From: Dasypus novemcinctus
Lineage: Eukaryota; Chordata; Mammalia; Cingulata; Dasypodidae
NCBI RefSeq assembly: GCF_030445035.2
Contig: NC_080690.1
Location: forward strand, 33,134,796 to 33,198,795
Direction: 5' to 3'
Length of the DNA: 64,000 nucleotides
Position 1 is the first letter of the stretch. Each line of letters begins with the position of its first letter. A model generated the notes under the pieces. That model ran no database searches. It had not been told where the DNA came from and was given only the letters and a program-made list of their open reading frames with translations. Made by a program: the position numbers and the translations under genes. This document shows positions 1-13,000 of this stretch, in pieces.

Positions 1-299
1 AGGTGTTAAAGAGGGAAATGCGGGACCTTTGCTGAGATGGGCAGAGCCCGGAAAAGGTGTCTGGGGCAACAGGCTGGCTTTGGGGTGTCTGCTCATCCCC
101 CGTTGGGCGTGTGTGTCTATGGGCACAGTACTTGTATTTCCTCATCTTACGTGAGAATCCAAAGCTAGACAGGGGACTTTACCAAACCTTGGCGTCTTTT
201 CCTTTGCAGTTATCACCCAGTGACTTTTAAAGGACCCATTCTGCACTTATGTGTTTGTATATATGAATGCTCGTAGAAATAATGCATAGTAACAGTAGT

Positions 300-480
300 A
301 ACAGCTGCCATTTATTGAACCCTCCCCTGGGCCAGCAGCTCTCCATTCACCGTCTGCCCTCATACCAGCCCAAAGGCACAGAGTTGTTCTGAGTTTAGTA
401 GACAAGGACGTGGACGCTCAGCGGGTTCCTGACTTGCTGCTGGTCCCACAGTGAGATGGGTCTGAACCCCTCCACGTGAG
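300..480 (-). mobile_element. MIR/L2-like fragment
   Basis: CCATTTATTGAACCCTCCCC and GGTCCCACAGTGAGATGGGT are diverged forms of the MIR/L2 reverse consensus. Confidence 0.5.
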
Positions 481-589
481 CATTGTAACATCTGGTATGA
501 AGAATTCACATGAGGCAGAGATGCAAAATCTAGAAACTGAGAGCCTCTTTTCTCTCTTTGAGAAATCGATTACTATGAGTTTGTATTTT

Positions 590-935
590 TCCATTCAGTA
601 CTTTTTCTCTCTTATACAAGCACTTAACTATGTTTAGTTATGCGATGCCTGTTTATTTTTGCATGCTCTGTGACTCTCTCTTGCCCTTAATGGTAAATCT
701 TAGTGATTTTCCATGCATGTCAATATGCGAGGACCTGTCTCACTCTTTTAAACAGCTGCACAGTATTCTACTGCAGGTTGACCGTGAATCATCTGACTGA
801 GCCTCTGTTTATTGCTGATTGCAGTGAACCCCTTAAACACGTATCTGAGCAGATCGTATTGAGTATGTGCAGGGCAGCATATTTAAAAGGAGAATTGCTG
901 GGTCAAAGGCTCTGCACATTTCTAATTGAGCCAAC
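590..935 (-). mobile_element. Degraded L1-like fragment
   Basis: TTTTAAACAGCTGCACAGTA and GAATTGCTGGGTCAAAGGCT resemble old L1 3' sequence in antisense. Strongly diverged. Confidence 0.45.
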
Positions 936-2261
936 CATTCAGCAGATATTTATGAAGTGCCTAATATGTACCAGGCCCTGAGCTGGGTGCTGAGATACAA
1001 TGAAGAACAGAAATAGACCTTGCAGTCTAGTGGAAACCCCAGGAAAGTATAAATGCAGATGTGACAATGGCCATAGAGGAAGGGACAGAGGTGAAATAGC
1101 AGAGTTATCAGGGGGTGTCGCCAAGGTCCTTCCAGGCCCTTGCAGAAAGGGTCGTGCACATCCTCACCTTCTCCTGACGTCTCTGCTTTAGACACCGCCC
1201 TTTCTGGAAGCCACGTTTGCGGAGACTTGAAGGGGCACGTGCAGATGGAGCAGGGCGGGATGGGCTGTGGGGACACACGTGCCCTTTGTGCAAGTCCTCC
1301 CTTGTGCAGAGGAAAGTCCCGGGCCCTGGGCAGTGTGTCGCCCCAGCCCCTGCTCTGAGCACAGGCCCAGAGACTGGTATAGCTGTGGGGTCAGTCTTGT
1401 GCTTCGAGGTCTACCCCAGCCCTTCTCGAGTGGTTTACCTGAAAACCAAAGCCACGGTCAGGTCTGCCGTGAGAACAGTTGAGGAAACCCGAGAGAGAAC
1501 CCGTTTTTGCCTGTTCTCTTCCTCCCGCTCGAGCCATTGGTAGTTAAATTGGGAGGAGGAGGTCGGAAACCCAGAGGCTAGTGTTGGGCGGTGGCTCTGC
1601 TCTTGAAGTTTGATTATGGGGTGCTGGGTTGTGGCCGCGGCTGAGTCCTGGGGTCAGCAGATCTGCTGAGGCTCTCCACGCCGCTCCCGCCCGCTTCCAG
1701 CTGGCATGCGCAGACCCCTCCCGCAGCTCTGCAAACCCCACTACGTTTATAGGGGCTTCAGGGTCGTGGGGCCGACCTAGGGTCTGAAACATCGTTGGTG
1801 GGCACCGTGAGGGGAGCCGGTGGGCCTGGCGATGCCCTGGCCTCCCGTCAAGCAGTTAAAATCTGAGAAGCGGCCTGTGCAGGCGCTGCCGGAATTCCCC
1901 ACCCCCAGGGGCCTGCCTGCCCTTCCTGTGGCTTGGCCAGCAGGCCAGAAATAGGGTAACCTTTGCTCCGGCCAGCAAGTGGAAACTTCCAGCTGCTGCC
2001 TGGCCACCGCCGCCGCCAAGTCTGCCTGTAAATCGCTGTGGCAGTTGGTTGAGGGGCAGGAATTCTCCTAAGTCCTGGAGCCGTACTCACCACCGACCCT
2101 CCTCAAATAGAACGCGGGGTGGAGAGAGGGAGGCCGTGGGCTGTGAGCGCACCAGCCCGGGATGCTGCTTTTCTCTTCTTTGCAATTCTCCATATTGGCT
2201 TTTCTGAATATAAACGTACAAAACTTTGAAGATCACAGAAATAACATAATGATAATGGCTC

Positions 2262-2880
2262 CGATGTATTGTCCTCTCACTATGTGCCGGGTACTTTCTG
2301 AGTCTTTTGCTCTAGTTAGCTCAGTTACTCCTCACACCAGCTGCGGGAGGCGGTGCTGTCACTGTCAGTTCTGTTTTGTTTTTTTTTAAGATTTATTTTA
2401 TTTATTTTTCTCCCCCACCCCCCGCCCCAGTTGTCTGCTCTCCGTGTCCATTCGCTGCGCGTTCTTCTTCTTTGTCCGCTTCTGTTGTTGTCAGCGGCAC
2501 CAGAATCTGTGTTTCCTTTCGTTGTGTCATCTTGATGGGTGAGCTCTCCGCGTGTGCAGTGCCGTTCCTGGGCAGGCTGCACTTTCGCGCTGGGCAGCTC
2601 TCCCCATGGAGCGCACCCTCCGTGCGCGGCGCCCCTGTGCAGGGACACCGCTGTGTGGCAGGACACTCCTTGTGCGCATCAGCAGTGCAAATGGGTCAGC
2701 CCCACACGGGTCAAGGAGCCCGGGGTTTGAACCGCGGACCTCCCATGTGGTAGACGGATGCCCTAACCACTGGGCCAAGTCCGCTTCCCTGTCAGTTCTG
2801 TTTTAAGAATGAGGAACCATAAGCTTCAGCGAGGGTAAGTACTTGCCCATAGTCACACAGCTTTCAAGAGGCAGAGCCGG
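2262..2880 (-). mobile_element. MIR-like element split by the DAS SINE
   Basis: CACTATGTGCCGGGTACTTT is on the left of the SINE and AATGAGGAACCATAAGCTTC ... GTCACACAGC on the right. Together they make one reverse-oriented MIR-like element once the insertion and one target copy are removed. Confidence 0.65.
2378..2788 (-). mobile_element. DAS-type tRNA-derived SINE, full length
   Basis: Reverse-oriented element. It begins on this strand with poly(T) and ATTTATT and ends with a tRNA-like head containing the B-box-like GGTTTGAACC and GGCCAAGTCCGCTTCC. A perfect 16-bp target-site duplication (CTGTCAGTTCTGTTTT) flanks it at 2362-2377 and 2789-2804. It has split an older MIR-like element. Confidence 0.9.
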
Positions 2881-3906
2881 GCTTCCCTCCCAGGCCTTTC
2901 CAGCTAGGCTCTGAGCATTAAAAAAAATAAATAAAATAACTTTTTGTTTTGAATATACAAGGAAACACAAAAACTCGCCGTTTTCTCTCTTCCCAGATAA
3001 CCTCTGTTGACATTAAAAACAAAACACCATAGATGTTTATAAGGCTAAAAAATTCAAACTCTAAAAATGTTCCAAATGAAATGTAAAAGCCTGTCAGTTT
3101 CTTTTTCTTCCCAGTGTTTAAATAATGCATATTTCCGCTCTTAGTCACTACACCATCATCAGGATCTCACAGAGAGATCCACTGTCCTTATCTTTCTCCA
3201 GATTTTTTCTATGCCTGTTTTATGTTTATCATCCCCAAATGGGATCACCCTTTGCCTGTGGTTCTGGGGCTTGCTTTGGCCGACTTTCCGTGCAGGTGGT
3301 TTTCTCCGGATGAAGCGCCCCTTTTTGCCTGCCCCCTGCTCCCCCGCCTGTCCACTGCTCTGCTACTACCCCTTCTCAGCCAGGAGCCAGGACTCCCCCC
3401 CCCCCCCCGGAGAGCCAGGCGGAGGGTGAAGGAGGCAGAGGCCACAGCCCTTCCCGTCTTCCTTGGCAGTCCTGGGGTGGCGCCTAGTGGGGGAGGTGGG
3501 GGCGGCAGCCGCTGGTAGCCTGGGGGAGGCCGCCCTGAGCTTGGTGTGCGGAGCTGGACAGCTGCCCAGCAGTAATGAATGGGGCTGCAGGCCTGAGGCC
3601 GAGTGGCCCCTGCCCTGGTGACTCACGCCCTATCACACCTGTGGAGATGGCCAGGTGAGTGTCACCTGAGGCTTTCTAGGTGTCCAAGAACCTTCTGCGC
3701 TGGTGCAGAGGGCCGGCTGCCGGTAGGGCCAGGAGAATGCCCGTCACCACTTGCTGTGGAGCTGGGCACGTCTCCTTCCAGACTCCGGCCTCGTTGTCCC
3801 CAGCCCTGCAGGGAATCCTTCGCTGCAGGAGCACCCCATCCCCAAGCCTGAGGGGGTCCCCCCGATGCAGTCTCCTTCACTTGAGGTTCTGGTTGTGTCT
3901 TGGCAG

Positions 3907-4045
3907 CAGGCCCTGCAGGACAAGGGGTACGAGAACAAGATTCAGGGGACAAAAGAAGAGAAGCCCCTGAAGAGGCAGGCGCTGGCCCCCAGGCGGGACC
4001 GGGAGGCCCCAGAAGCTGGTGGCACCATGAATATAGAGAAAACAG
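3907..4045 (+). CDS. KIFC3: Putative 5' KIFC3 exon with in-frame ATG
   Basis: The segment is bounded by TCTTGGCAG on the left and CAG|GTAAAG on the right. Its reading frame ends with one base of a codon, and the next KIFC3 exon (7038) needs exactly one upstream base, so the join reads [14 protein letters not shown] without a stop. An ATG at 4027-4029 has A at -3, a fair Kozak context. The frame is also open upstream (QALQDKGYENK...), so the exon may be coding throughout. I do not recognise this peptide with certainty from any KIFC3 isoform; the call rests on splice sites and phase. Confidence 0.45.
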
Positions 4046-7000
4046 GTAAAGGGGCTCTGCCCGCCGCCAGCACAGCCCCACTGGAGCTAGCACAGCGGGG
4101 AGGCTCCCGTGGTGCCTGAGCTGCGCCCCACACCGTGCCCCTGTCCCGAGCCGGCCACACGCAGGCCTGGCCCAGCCTGACCGCCTGCCCTGACACGGAA
4201 GCTCAGAGGCCCCAGCCTGCCGATGCCCAGCTCCAGGGACAACGTCCCTCTCCCCCGTCACGCTCCTCCCCGTGTCCCAGGGCCCCCACCCAGTGATAAG
4301 AGGCTTTGGCCAGCGAGGGCCGGGGTTGAATTTCCCCGTTTTTTTGTCTTTTCCTGGCACCTGCCGAAAGCAGGATGAGAGTGGCAGCCTCAGAGACGCC
4401 ACTGCCTGCAAAGAGAGGCCAACTCCCTCCTCTCATTCCCAGGGGTCACCAGGGGCCTGGGGCACTCCTAGGACAGGGCTTGGTCTCCACTGCCTCAAGG
4501 CTGAAAAGAGAAGCTCTTGGCCCTGCTCTTCTCTGGCAGGGCCCGCCGTGGCTTCCAGAGGCCCACTGGTTCTGGAAGAGTCTACAGGCCCACTTACAGC
4601 CTCCCAGGTCCGTGGTGCGTGTCCTCAGAGGGAGGCCTGAGCCCCGTGGACCTGGAAAGAGCCTCCTCCTGTGACCGAGAAAAGGCCAAGGGCACCCGGA
4701 GAGAGTGTGTTGGGTCCTTGTATTGTCCTCCTGTCCCAAAAGTTAAATGTGTGTCTGATGCTGCCATGTGGGGCAGGAGCCCCTCCCTCTCCTGAGGTGG
4801 TCCCAGAGCCATGCTGGCCTGTCCAGCCCTGGGCATGGCTGTGTTTGGTGGTGGGTGTGGAGTCTGGCCCGGGGTGGGCAGAGAGGCTTCCAAAAGTGGG
4901 CATTGCCCGCCTCATAGGTGGGCTCTCCTAACTGGGCAGCTGAGGGTGACTTTTGTCCGGGGGTCAGGGCTCGGCCCACATTCTCTCTACGCCCAGGTCC
5001 CAGTGAGGGGCACCCTCCAGGGGAGGGTCTCGGTGTCCTGTCCATGAAACTTGCACTGCATGCTGACCCCCAAGAGCTGTGCTGCCTCCAGTGCCTCGCC
5101 CCCTGGCGGTCTGGATCTCTCTCCTCCTCTGACCAACCTTCACCTCCTCAGGGGCTCTTCTCCCCGAGCAGGGGCTCTCCAGGCCCCTTGAGCTCCCCTC
5201 CCAGCACCGTCCCTGGAACAACGGTAAGGGCCCAGGGCAGGGCGGGCCTCACCAGGCGTGGGGTCTGCAGGTGTTTCAGACCCTCCTGCAATGTGAGTTG
5301 TGTCCCCGAGGTCTCATTCAGACCCCGTGGCCTGTTGCCTGCCAGTCACACCTGCGCCTCTCACACGGGTCCCAGTGTCCTTTCCCAGGCTGCTTCCGTG
5401 GGCCGGGACCCTTGTCCCCATTTCACATGTGAAGACCCTGCACCCTGTCCCCCACCCCTTAGGTGGCTGAGCCTGCTCTAGGGACCTGGAGCCTAGTGTG
5501 TTCTCTCCCATGCCACAGCAATCTGCAAAGCACTGAAAGGGCCCGCGGGTCACATGGCCCTCGTGGCCACCCCGTGCCGGCCTGGAAGCCTCCCTCTGAC
5601 CTTGCTCTTGGGAACAGAGCAGAGGCCCTGCCAACTGCACGCGCATGGGCTGTGTCACATGCTGGCCACACAGCCAGGGCTGCTAGTTAAATGTCACCAG
5701 TGCCTGCCCTGCCCCAGCCCTCTGGACGGTCTCGGAAGTAGAGAAGGAGCCGCCTTGTAGGGGAGCGCCCTGCTCTCTGTCTCTCTAGGAGCTCACCCAT
5801 CTCCCCATTGAGTCAGGGCTCAGGCTCCCTGCCCAGCCCAGAAGCCACTTCCCTGCCTCTCCCGCTCCCACTCCCTCTCCCGCGCAGGTGCGAGCTGCCT
5901 TCTTGTTTCTCGCCTTCTCGTTTCTCTGCGCTTGCAGGTGCACACTGCCTCCTGGTCCAAGCTGCCAGCGGGGCGTGTGACTGCAGGTGCGGGTGGCTTC
6001 ATTCACAGCGTCTGGGCACCCCGGGTCCCACCTGCAGGGTGCTGCAAACCCCGGGGACCCTGGGCTGGAGGCAGAGTGGGGAGGGCTCCCCGCACCGCAG
6101 ATGCCACTCTTCTCACTTCGTTCTGCCTTTCGGGCTTTGGCCGGGACAACGTCTGGCCTGACTGAGGGGAGGCCACGTCCCCTTGCCTCTCCCTCCTCTC
6201 CTCTACCCACTCTCTCTTCCCCCAAAACTCCTTGCCAGCAACCCTCCTCCAGAGAGCGAAGCCTTTCCTGGTGTCCCTGAAGCAAGCTAGGATAAGCATC
6301 CTCCTTAGCAGGTGGCCAGCCATGATTCGGTGACTTTGTCCTTCCGTCTCCCTGTCCGCTGTGCTCTTGGCTGGCGGGGAGGAGGAGCCCTTGGGCTGAG
6401 GCCCCGCCCACCCTGCTGCTTATGACTTTCTCACGCCCACGTGGTCCCAGGCTCAGCCCGGCCCAGCTCAGGTTGGGTTCCAGGCGCTCCTGGCTGAGCT
6501 GTGCCCGGTGTGCTGCCTCTGTCTGTCTGTCTGTCCCTCCCACATGCACATACTCGCCTTGCCCCCTCTCTGTGTATGAGGGGGGTGACCAAGGGGGTGG
6601 GCTGGGGAGCCCCACCCCTCCCTTCTGTACTCTGGAAAGGGTAGGGGTTTTAAGGAAATCCTCAAGAATAGTGTTAGACGCCTTCTCAGGTTCACCATGT
6701 AGAACGTCCTCAGCTGCGGTTCCTTGCAGGCTGGGCATGGGAGGGTGTACCCCGTCAGCGCTAGAACACATGCTTCCAGAAGAGCCAGCAAGTGCTTTTC
6801 CTGTGTCCTGCACCCTGAGCCAGGCAGAGCCACCTGCCCAGTGGCTTCCTCCCAGGCAGGCCCTGGAGGCCCCGGCTCACGGGGGGCAGCTGCTGCCCCA
6901 GCCTCCCATGGCTCACCCGGTCCCCCTGCTCACATTCCCTCCCTGTGCTGGACGGCCCCCCCGGCATGATGGGCAGCCCTTCTCCTCCAGGATGGGACCG

Positions 7001-10000
7001 CTGCTGCCCTGCTGATCGGCCACTACTTTGCTCGCAGGTGGGCGGCTCTTTGGCAGCGGGAGGTGCTCGAGCCTGTCCGGGTCGCCAGGCGCGGCCCCCG
7101 TCGTGCAGAGGATGGTGGAGGCCATGTCCCAGTTACAGGAAGAGAAAGCCCGGCTGCAGGAGGAGCTGGCGGCCCTGCAGGAGAAGCTGGCCCTCCATGA
7201 CAGTGACCAGCAGGCCATGACTACGCAGCTGCAGAACCAGGTACCTGGGGAGGCTGGGGCCGTCAGAGGCCACTGCTCACCACGGGCCAGGTTGGAGGAC
7301 GTGGGCCCGGGCGCCTGTGACTCTGGCCGCTGGCATAACAAATACGCTCTCCTCTCCTGGCCTTGGGAACCGGCTGGAGGGCACCGCGTCAAGAACAGGC
7401 ACGGGCCTCCTGCCTTGGCCATCGTGGTTGCCAGGGCTGGGACCAGGGACCTGCCTATCTGGACGTGGTACGGCTGCGTCTGAAGATGTGAGTAGAGCAG
7501 GAAGGTGCAGGGTGATCCCCGCCCTGGGGCTCCTGTCGAGGCCACCCCGTCTCCACGGTGTACCAGGCTGAGTGCCTGAGCAGCTGAAAGTCACAGGAAA
7601 CTGGCAGGAAACGAGAGCTTGATTTCCCATTAAAGGCTGAGGATTCAGTGGGTGTGTAGGAGGCGGGAATTTGGAAACTTGGAAGCCAGGGAGAGCCGAA
7701 GGTTCATTGTGGTGGCGACGTTCCTTCACTGGCTGGCTGGGAGGACACCTGGGGGCCCTGCTCCCAGCCTGGCTCTTCTCTTTCTCTCCTCTTTCCCTGT
7801 GTACACGTGGGCCCCAAGGCTCAGCTCCCCACCCTCACCCCAGCGTCGGTCTCAGGGCTGTGTCTGCACCCCCAAGGCCCCTTGTCTGCCACACTGTCCC
7901 CACGTCAGCTAGGCCCTGAGTGCTGTTGAAAGCCCTGCTTTCTGGACGGCCAAGTCCTTTCCCAGGCCCACGGGCCAGTCACTCCCTCATCAAGAGAGAT
8001 GACCCGGATGTCTGGGCTCTTTGCATGTGTGGGCATCACTGGGTACTGTGGCGTGTGCCCCGTTTTTATGTACTTTTTAAATGCAGCGTTGTTTCCAGCT
8101 TACAGGTGCAACCTCTTCTTGGAGAATTATCTCTCCAACCACTCACCCCTTGCCGAGCCGGGGCCCTCGTGCTTTGTGTCGCTCTGTGTTGCTGTGCTGC
8201 TCTTGCTACACTCACCTGTCACTTTCCTCTCTGGCCTGCCTGTTCCCACCCTAGGGCTCCCCAAGGCAGGGTGTGTCACCACCCTCTTTGGATCCCTATT
8301 GCCTGCCCTCAGTGCCCACCCGCCTTCCTCAGGTGTTTGCGGAGTGCCTCACCCTCACCCCTGGGAATGCCCAGGTGCGCAGGCGTGTCCTGCCCTGTGG
8401 GGGCTCTAGTCTGGGGGAGACAGGTTCCTGTGACATACACACGAGTCAAGTTGGAAGAACGACAGGGCTCTGAGAGGGGCACACACAGGACTGTGGGGAC
8501 TTGTCTGAGGGGCCTTTGTCCCTGTCGGGGAGGGTGCTGCCATGGGAGCTGAGATTGGCTGAGGGCAGAGGGAACTGCATTCTAAGCCGAGGAGTGGCCA
8601 GTGCAAAGGGCCTGTGACAGGAGGAGCAGGAGGAGCTCAAAGGCAGCCAGATGGCCTGTGTGGCTGGGCCAGGAAGGGCTGGGAGGTGAGGCTGGAGGGG
8701 CCAGCAGGGCCCGGTGGGCAGAGACACGGCCAGGCTGGGACACAGGCTGGGAGGACTCGGCGGGTGGAGGGGAGAGTTGGGAAGAAGTCGGCTTGTGAGA
8801 GCCGCACATGGCCTTTCAGTGTGGCAGGTCCCCCGTAGCCTTTGTCAAGTCAGTGGCTTGGCTGAAACACTGATGGGAAACTCTGCTTTTGGAGAAAATG
8901 CTCTGCCTCCGCTGGTCGCACTTGAGCGTGTAGACCACGCGAAGAAGTACGCAAAGAGCAGTGGGAAGCCGTGGAAGGGCTTGGGGCAGTGGGCGACCTG
9001 AGCAGAGCTGCTTTTTGAGAAAGGCAGTGCAGGAAGGGAGCGCTGGGGCTGCAGGCACCGGGTCAGCAGCAGCCCGGCCCCCTGCAGGGGTCAGCATCCT
9101 CAGCAGCCTTTGCCGTGGGGAGGCGCTGCCGCTGGGGCCACGAGGCGCGGCAGGCTGTGCGGGCTGCCAGGGCCCGCCCTCGAGCTCAGCAGCAGCTCTT
9201 CCCTTCCCTCACCATTCCAGCTCAAGCGGTCTGGGCTTTCTAAACAAGTTCTTGTTTTAAAATATTTGTCTTTTAAGAAACAGCTTTATTGAGATATTCA
9301 CGTACCATAAAAACTCATCCCTTTGAAGTGGAACAATTCAGTGTTTTTTCAGTATAGTCGCAGAATTGTGTAACCGTCGCCACTACCTAATTCCAGAACA
9401 TTCTCACCACCCTAAAAAGAAACCCCGTACCCACTAGCAGTCACTGCCCGCCCCCCACCCCAGCTGCTGGCAACCACAGTCTCTGTGGGTTGACCTAGTC
9501 TATATGCCCTATAATTTCATATAAATGGAATTATATACTATGTGGGCTTTTGTGACTTAAGGCGCGTTTTTAAAACTCCTTCCCCCTTTAATTAGCAGAG
9601 CCTACTGTAAAAGGGAAGTTGAGGGCCAAGCACCCCAGCCTTTGGGGGGCATTTGGGCACCAGCTTTCCCACCTCGTTCCCCTCCCCACCTCCCAGGTCA
9701 GCCTCAAACGAGAACTCGTCTTTACTTGCCTTTTGTCCTAGAACTTTCTGAGCGCCAGCTCTTTTCTGAACGTTTCTCAGGTGCACCCGAAGCCCCCGTC
9801 CCTGAGCCTCTCTCTGGGGGGTCCTGCTCTGTGGAGCTATGCCCAACTTCATGGGTCTTGGAGCCACAGTGCCTGGTGCAAATCCCGACTTTCGTCTTAT
9901 TCACTGTGTGTCCTTGGGCTCGCCAGTTACCTCTCTGTGCCTCAGTTTCCTCAGCTGAAAATTGGATGTACTAGTAGTCCCTGCTGAGATGAACTAGTGG

Positions 10001-13000
10001 GTAAATGGTGTTGCCGCTGCCACTGCCATCATTACTGGGAAGTTTTGGATTTGGAGCCATGTGCCCAGGACTGGCCATTTCATAGCTGGGCCTGACTGCA
10101 GGACATCACTTTGTCCCGGGAGCCTTTGTTTCCCTCTTGAACTGGGGTTAATAAAAATTGCTTCATGGTTGTCAGGCAGACCAATTGAAAGCCGACAGAA
10201 AAAGTGGACGGTATACTGTAAAGCGCTGTGCTTCCGTCGTGAGGCCTGGCTTCCTGACACCCCCCGTGGTTTTGTGCAGGCCCTGACTTTCCTGGTCGTA
10301 TGAATGTGGCTTCTCTAAGAAAAGTCCACACTGGGGTACACCTGGCTCATTCCCAGTCCCGTCCAGGCTCGCCTCTGACTGCACCTGCTTTCCTGTGCTG
10401 CTTTTCCTGGAGGGCAGTGTAGCCTGGTGGTTACAAAGGGAGACCTCTGTGGGGGGCAGCAAGTCCAGAGTTCAAATCCTTCGTCCGCCTCTTAGTGGTC
10501 AGGTGACCTTGTGGAAAACCAAAGCATAATCCATGGAAACCTTGGTGCCTCCTGTAAAGTGGGGATAAGAGTCCCTACCTCAGGGTTTGGGGTCTCAATG
10601 TGACCCCCCCAGCAGACACAAGGACTCCATGCGGGCGGCTGCCGTGGGCGGTGTTGGCGCCTGGCTCGGTGGGCCGGGGCACCTTCCCTCCCCATCACAG
10701 GTTCGCACGGAGTGCTCGTGTGTACTGTGGGGAGCTCCTGAGCCAAACCCACGCGGTCCTTGCTAACCCCAGTCTCGGCCTGGCAGGTGCGCGAGGCTCG
10801 GTCTGCGACGACAGCCCGGGCTGGCCCTGAGCTCCCCTGACCTCCCACGGCCGGCCCTGGCGCCAGGACTGCCAGCTCCCCAGGCTCCGTCAGAGTGACA
10901 CGACACGCAAACTGCATCCCCCTCCCAGCTTCCCCCCTGCTCCTCAAGGGGGGCCTTAAAAGGAAACTTGTCCCTGGAGGCTGCCGACTGCCTGGCTAAG
11001 TCTTGCCCCCAAATTAGTCCAGTTTGGCTTTTTAAATGGTCAGACTCGTCACCAGCATTTAACTCTTGGTAAAGTCCACGCTAAAATCTAGACCTCCTTG
11101 TTGTCATGAAGTGGCACCCCTGGGCTGTCGTCCCCATGGGGCACCCACCACCTAGCGCCGTATAGCAGCCCCCGCCTTTGGCAGAGGCAAGCAGCCTCCC
11201 TTGTGCCTCGCCTGGCCCCCGCCTCACTCAGGGACCTTCAGGCTGCCAGCAGTCTTTCTAGGTCATTTATTGAGCACCTACTACATGTCGGGCATTGTGC
11301 AAGGCACTGAGGTTCGGCGTTCATCACAAGAACCAGAACACTCGCCTTCGCGGGACCTCCAGTCCAGTAACAGGATGTGTTTTGTGTCGGGCCGTCTCCC
11401 AAGAACTTGACACCCGTTCTCTCATTTAATCTCACTTAATCCTCAAGGCTGCCCGGGTGAGGTAGCCTTCACCACGCCACGAGGAGCCCCAGAGGCCCAG
11501 GGCCTTTCCCAGGGCTCTCCTGTGGGTAAGGCCGTGTCTGGACTAGCACCCACCTCCTCACCAGCTGCCACCCTTCAAAGGCAGAAGAATCCAAGTGTGA
11601 AGACTTGGCAGGGAGGCAGGACGGGGGCACAGGGGCCACGCAGGCCTGCCCGGTGGTCCTGTAGCTGGGAGTCGGACCTCCCGGCAGGGGGCATGTGCTG
11701 GGAGGCCAGAGAGAATGGTTCCCAGGCTGGTGCCCCAGGGCACCCCTCTGGCCTCCAGGCTCTGTTTCCTAGAGGCCTTCCCCACCCCAGGCCCGCTCAT
11801 CTTCCCAGGCGGCAGCGCTTCGGTCTTTCCTGAGAAAACAGCCCATGATCACCGTTCCTCAGAGAACAGCCCACCGTCACCCTTCCTCAGAGAACAGCCC
11901 ACCGTCACCCTTCCTCAGAGAACAGCCCACGGTCACCCTTCCTCAGAGCATAGCCCACCGTCACCCTTCCTCAGAGAACAGCCCACCGTCACCCTTCCTC
12001 AGAGAACAGCCCACCGTCACCCTTCCTCAGAGAACAGCCCACCGTCACCCTTCCTCAGAGAACAGCCCACCGTCACCCTTCCTCAGAGCACAGCCCACGG
12101 TCACCCTTCCTCAGAGCACAGCCCACGGTCACCCTTCCTCAGAGCACAGCCCACGGTCACCCTTCCTCAGAGAACAGCCCACCGTCACCCTTCCTCAGAG
12201 AACAGCCCACGGTCACCCTTCCTCAGAGAACAGCCCACCGTCACCCTTCCTCAGAGAACAGCCCACGGTCACCCTTCCTCAGAGAACAGCCCACCGTCAC
12301 CCTTCCTCAGAGAACAGCCCACCGTCACCCTTCCTCAGAGAACAGCCCACGGTCACCCTTCCTCAGAGAACAGCCCACGGTCACCCTTCCTCAGAGAACA
12401 GCCCACGGTCACCCTTCCTCAGAGAACAGCCCACTGTCACCCTTCCTCAGAGAACAGCCCACGGTCACCCTTCCTCAGAGAACAGCCCACCGTCACCCTT
12501 CCTCAGAGAACAGCCCACCGTCACCCTTCCTCAGAGAACAGCCCACCGTCACCCTTCCTCAGAGAACAGCCCACCGTCACCCTTCCTCAGAGAACAGCCC
12601 ACGGTCACCCTTCCTCAGAGAACAGCCCACCGTCACCCTTCCTCAGAGAACAGCCCACGGTCACCCTTCCTCAGAGAACAGCCCACGGTCACCCTTCCTC
12701 AGAGAACAGCCCACGGTCACCCTTCCTCAGAGAACAGCCCACGGTCACCCTTCCTCAGAGCACAGCCCACCGTCACCCTTCCTCAGAGCACAGCCCACCG
12801 TCACCCTTCCTCAGAGAACAGCCCACGATCACCCTTCCTCAGAGAACAGCCCACGATCACCTCTCCCGGGCTTGTCTGGAGTGGGGAGGTGACCCGCAGG
12901 CTGTCTGTGAGGACAGGAGGCCGCCAGCTCCACCTCAGGAGCAGACAGGGAGGAAACCCAGGCCTGAGTGGGGCAGCCCCGCCCGGCGGCACCTGCTCTG

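Larger units (their letters stand above)
1..3906. other. Sequence left of the first supported KIFC3 exon
   Basis: Contains old L1/MIR debris, one young SINE and a GC-rich stretch at about 1.1-2.1 kb. No convincing exon was found; it is probably intronic or 5' flanking sequence of KIFC3. Confidence 0.5.

Noticed and set aside
11831-12862. CRISPR-like regular repeats
   Set aside because: Units are contiguous with no spacers, and the locus is mammalian.
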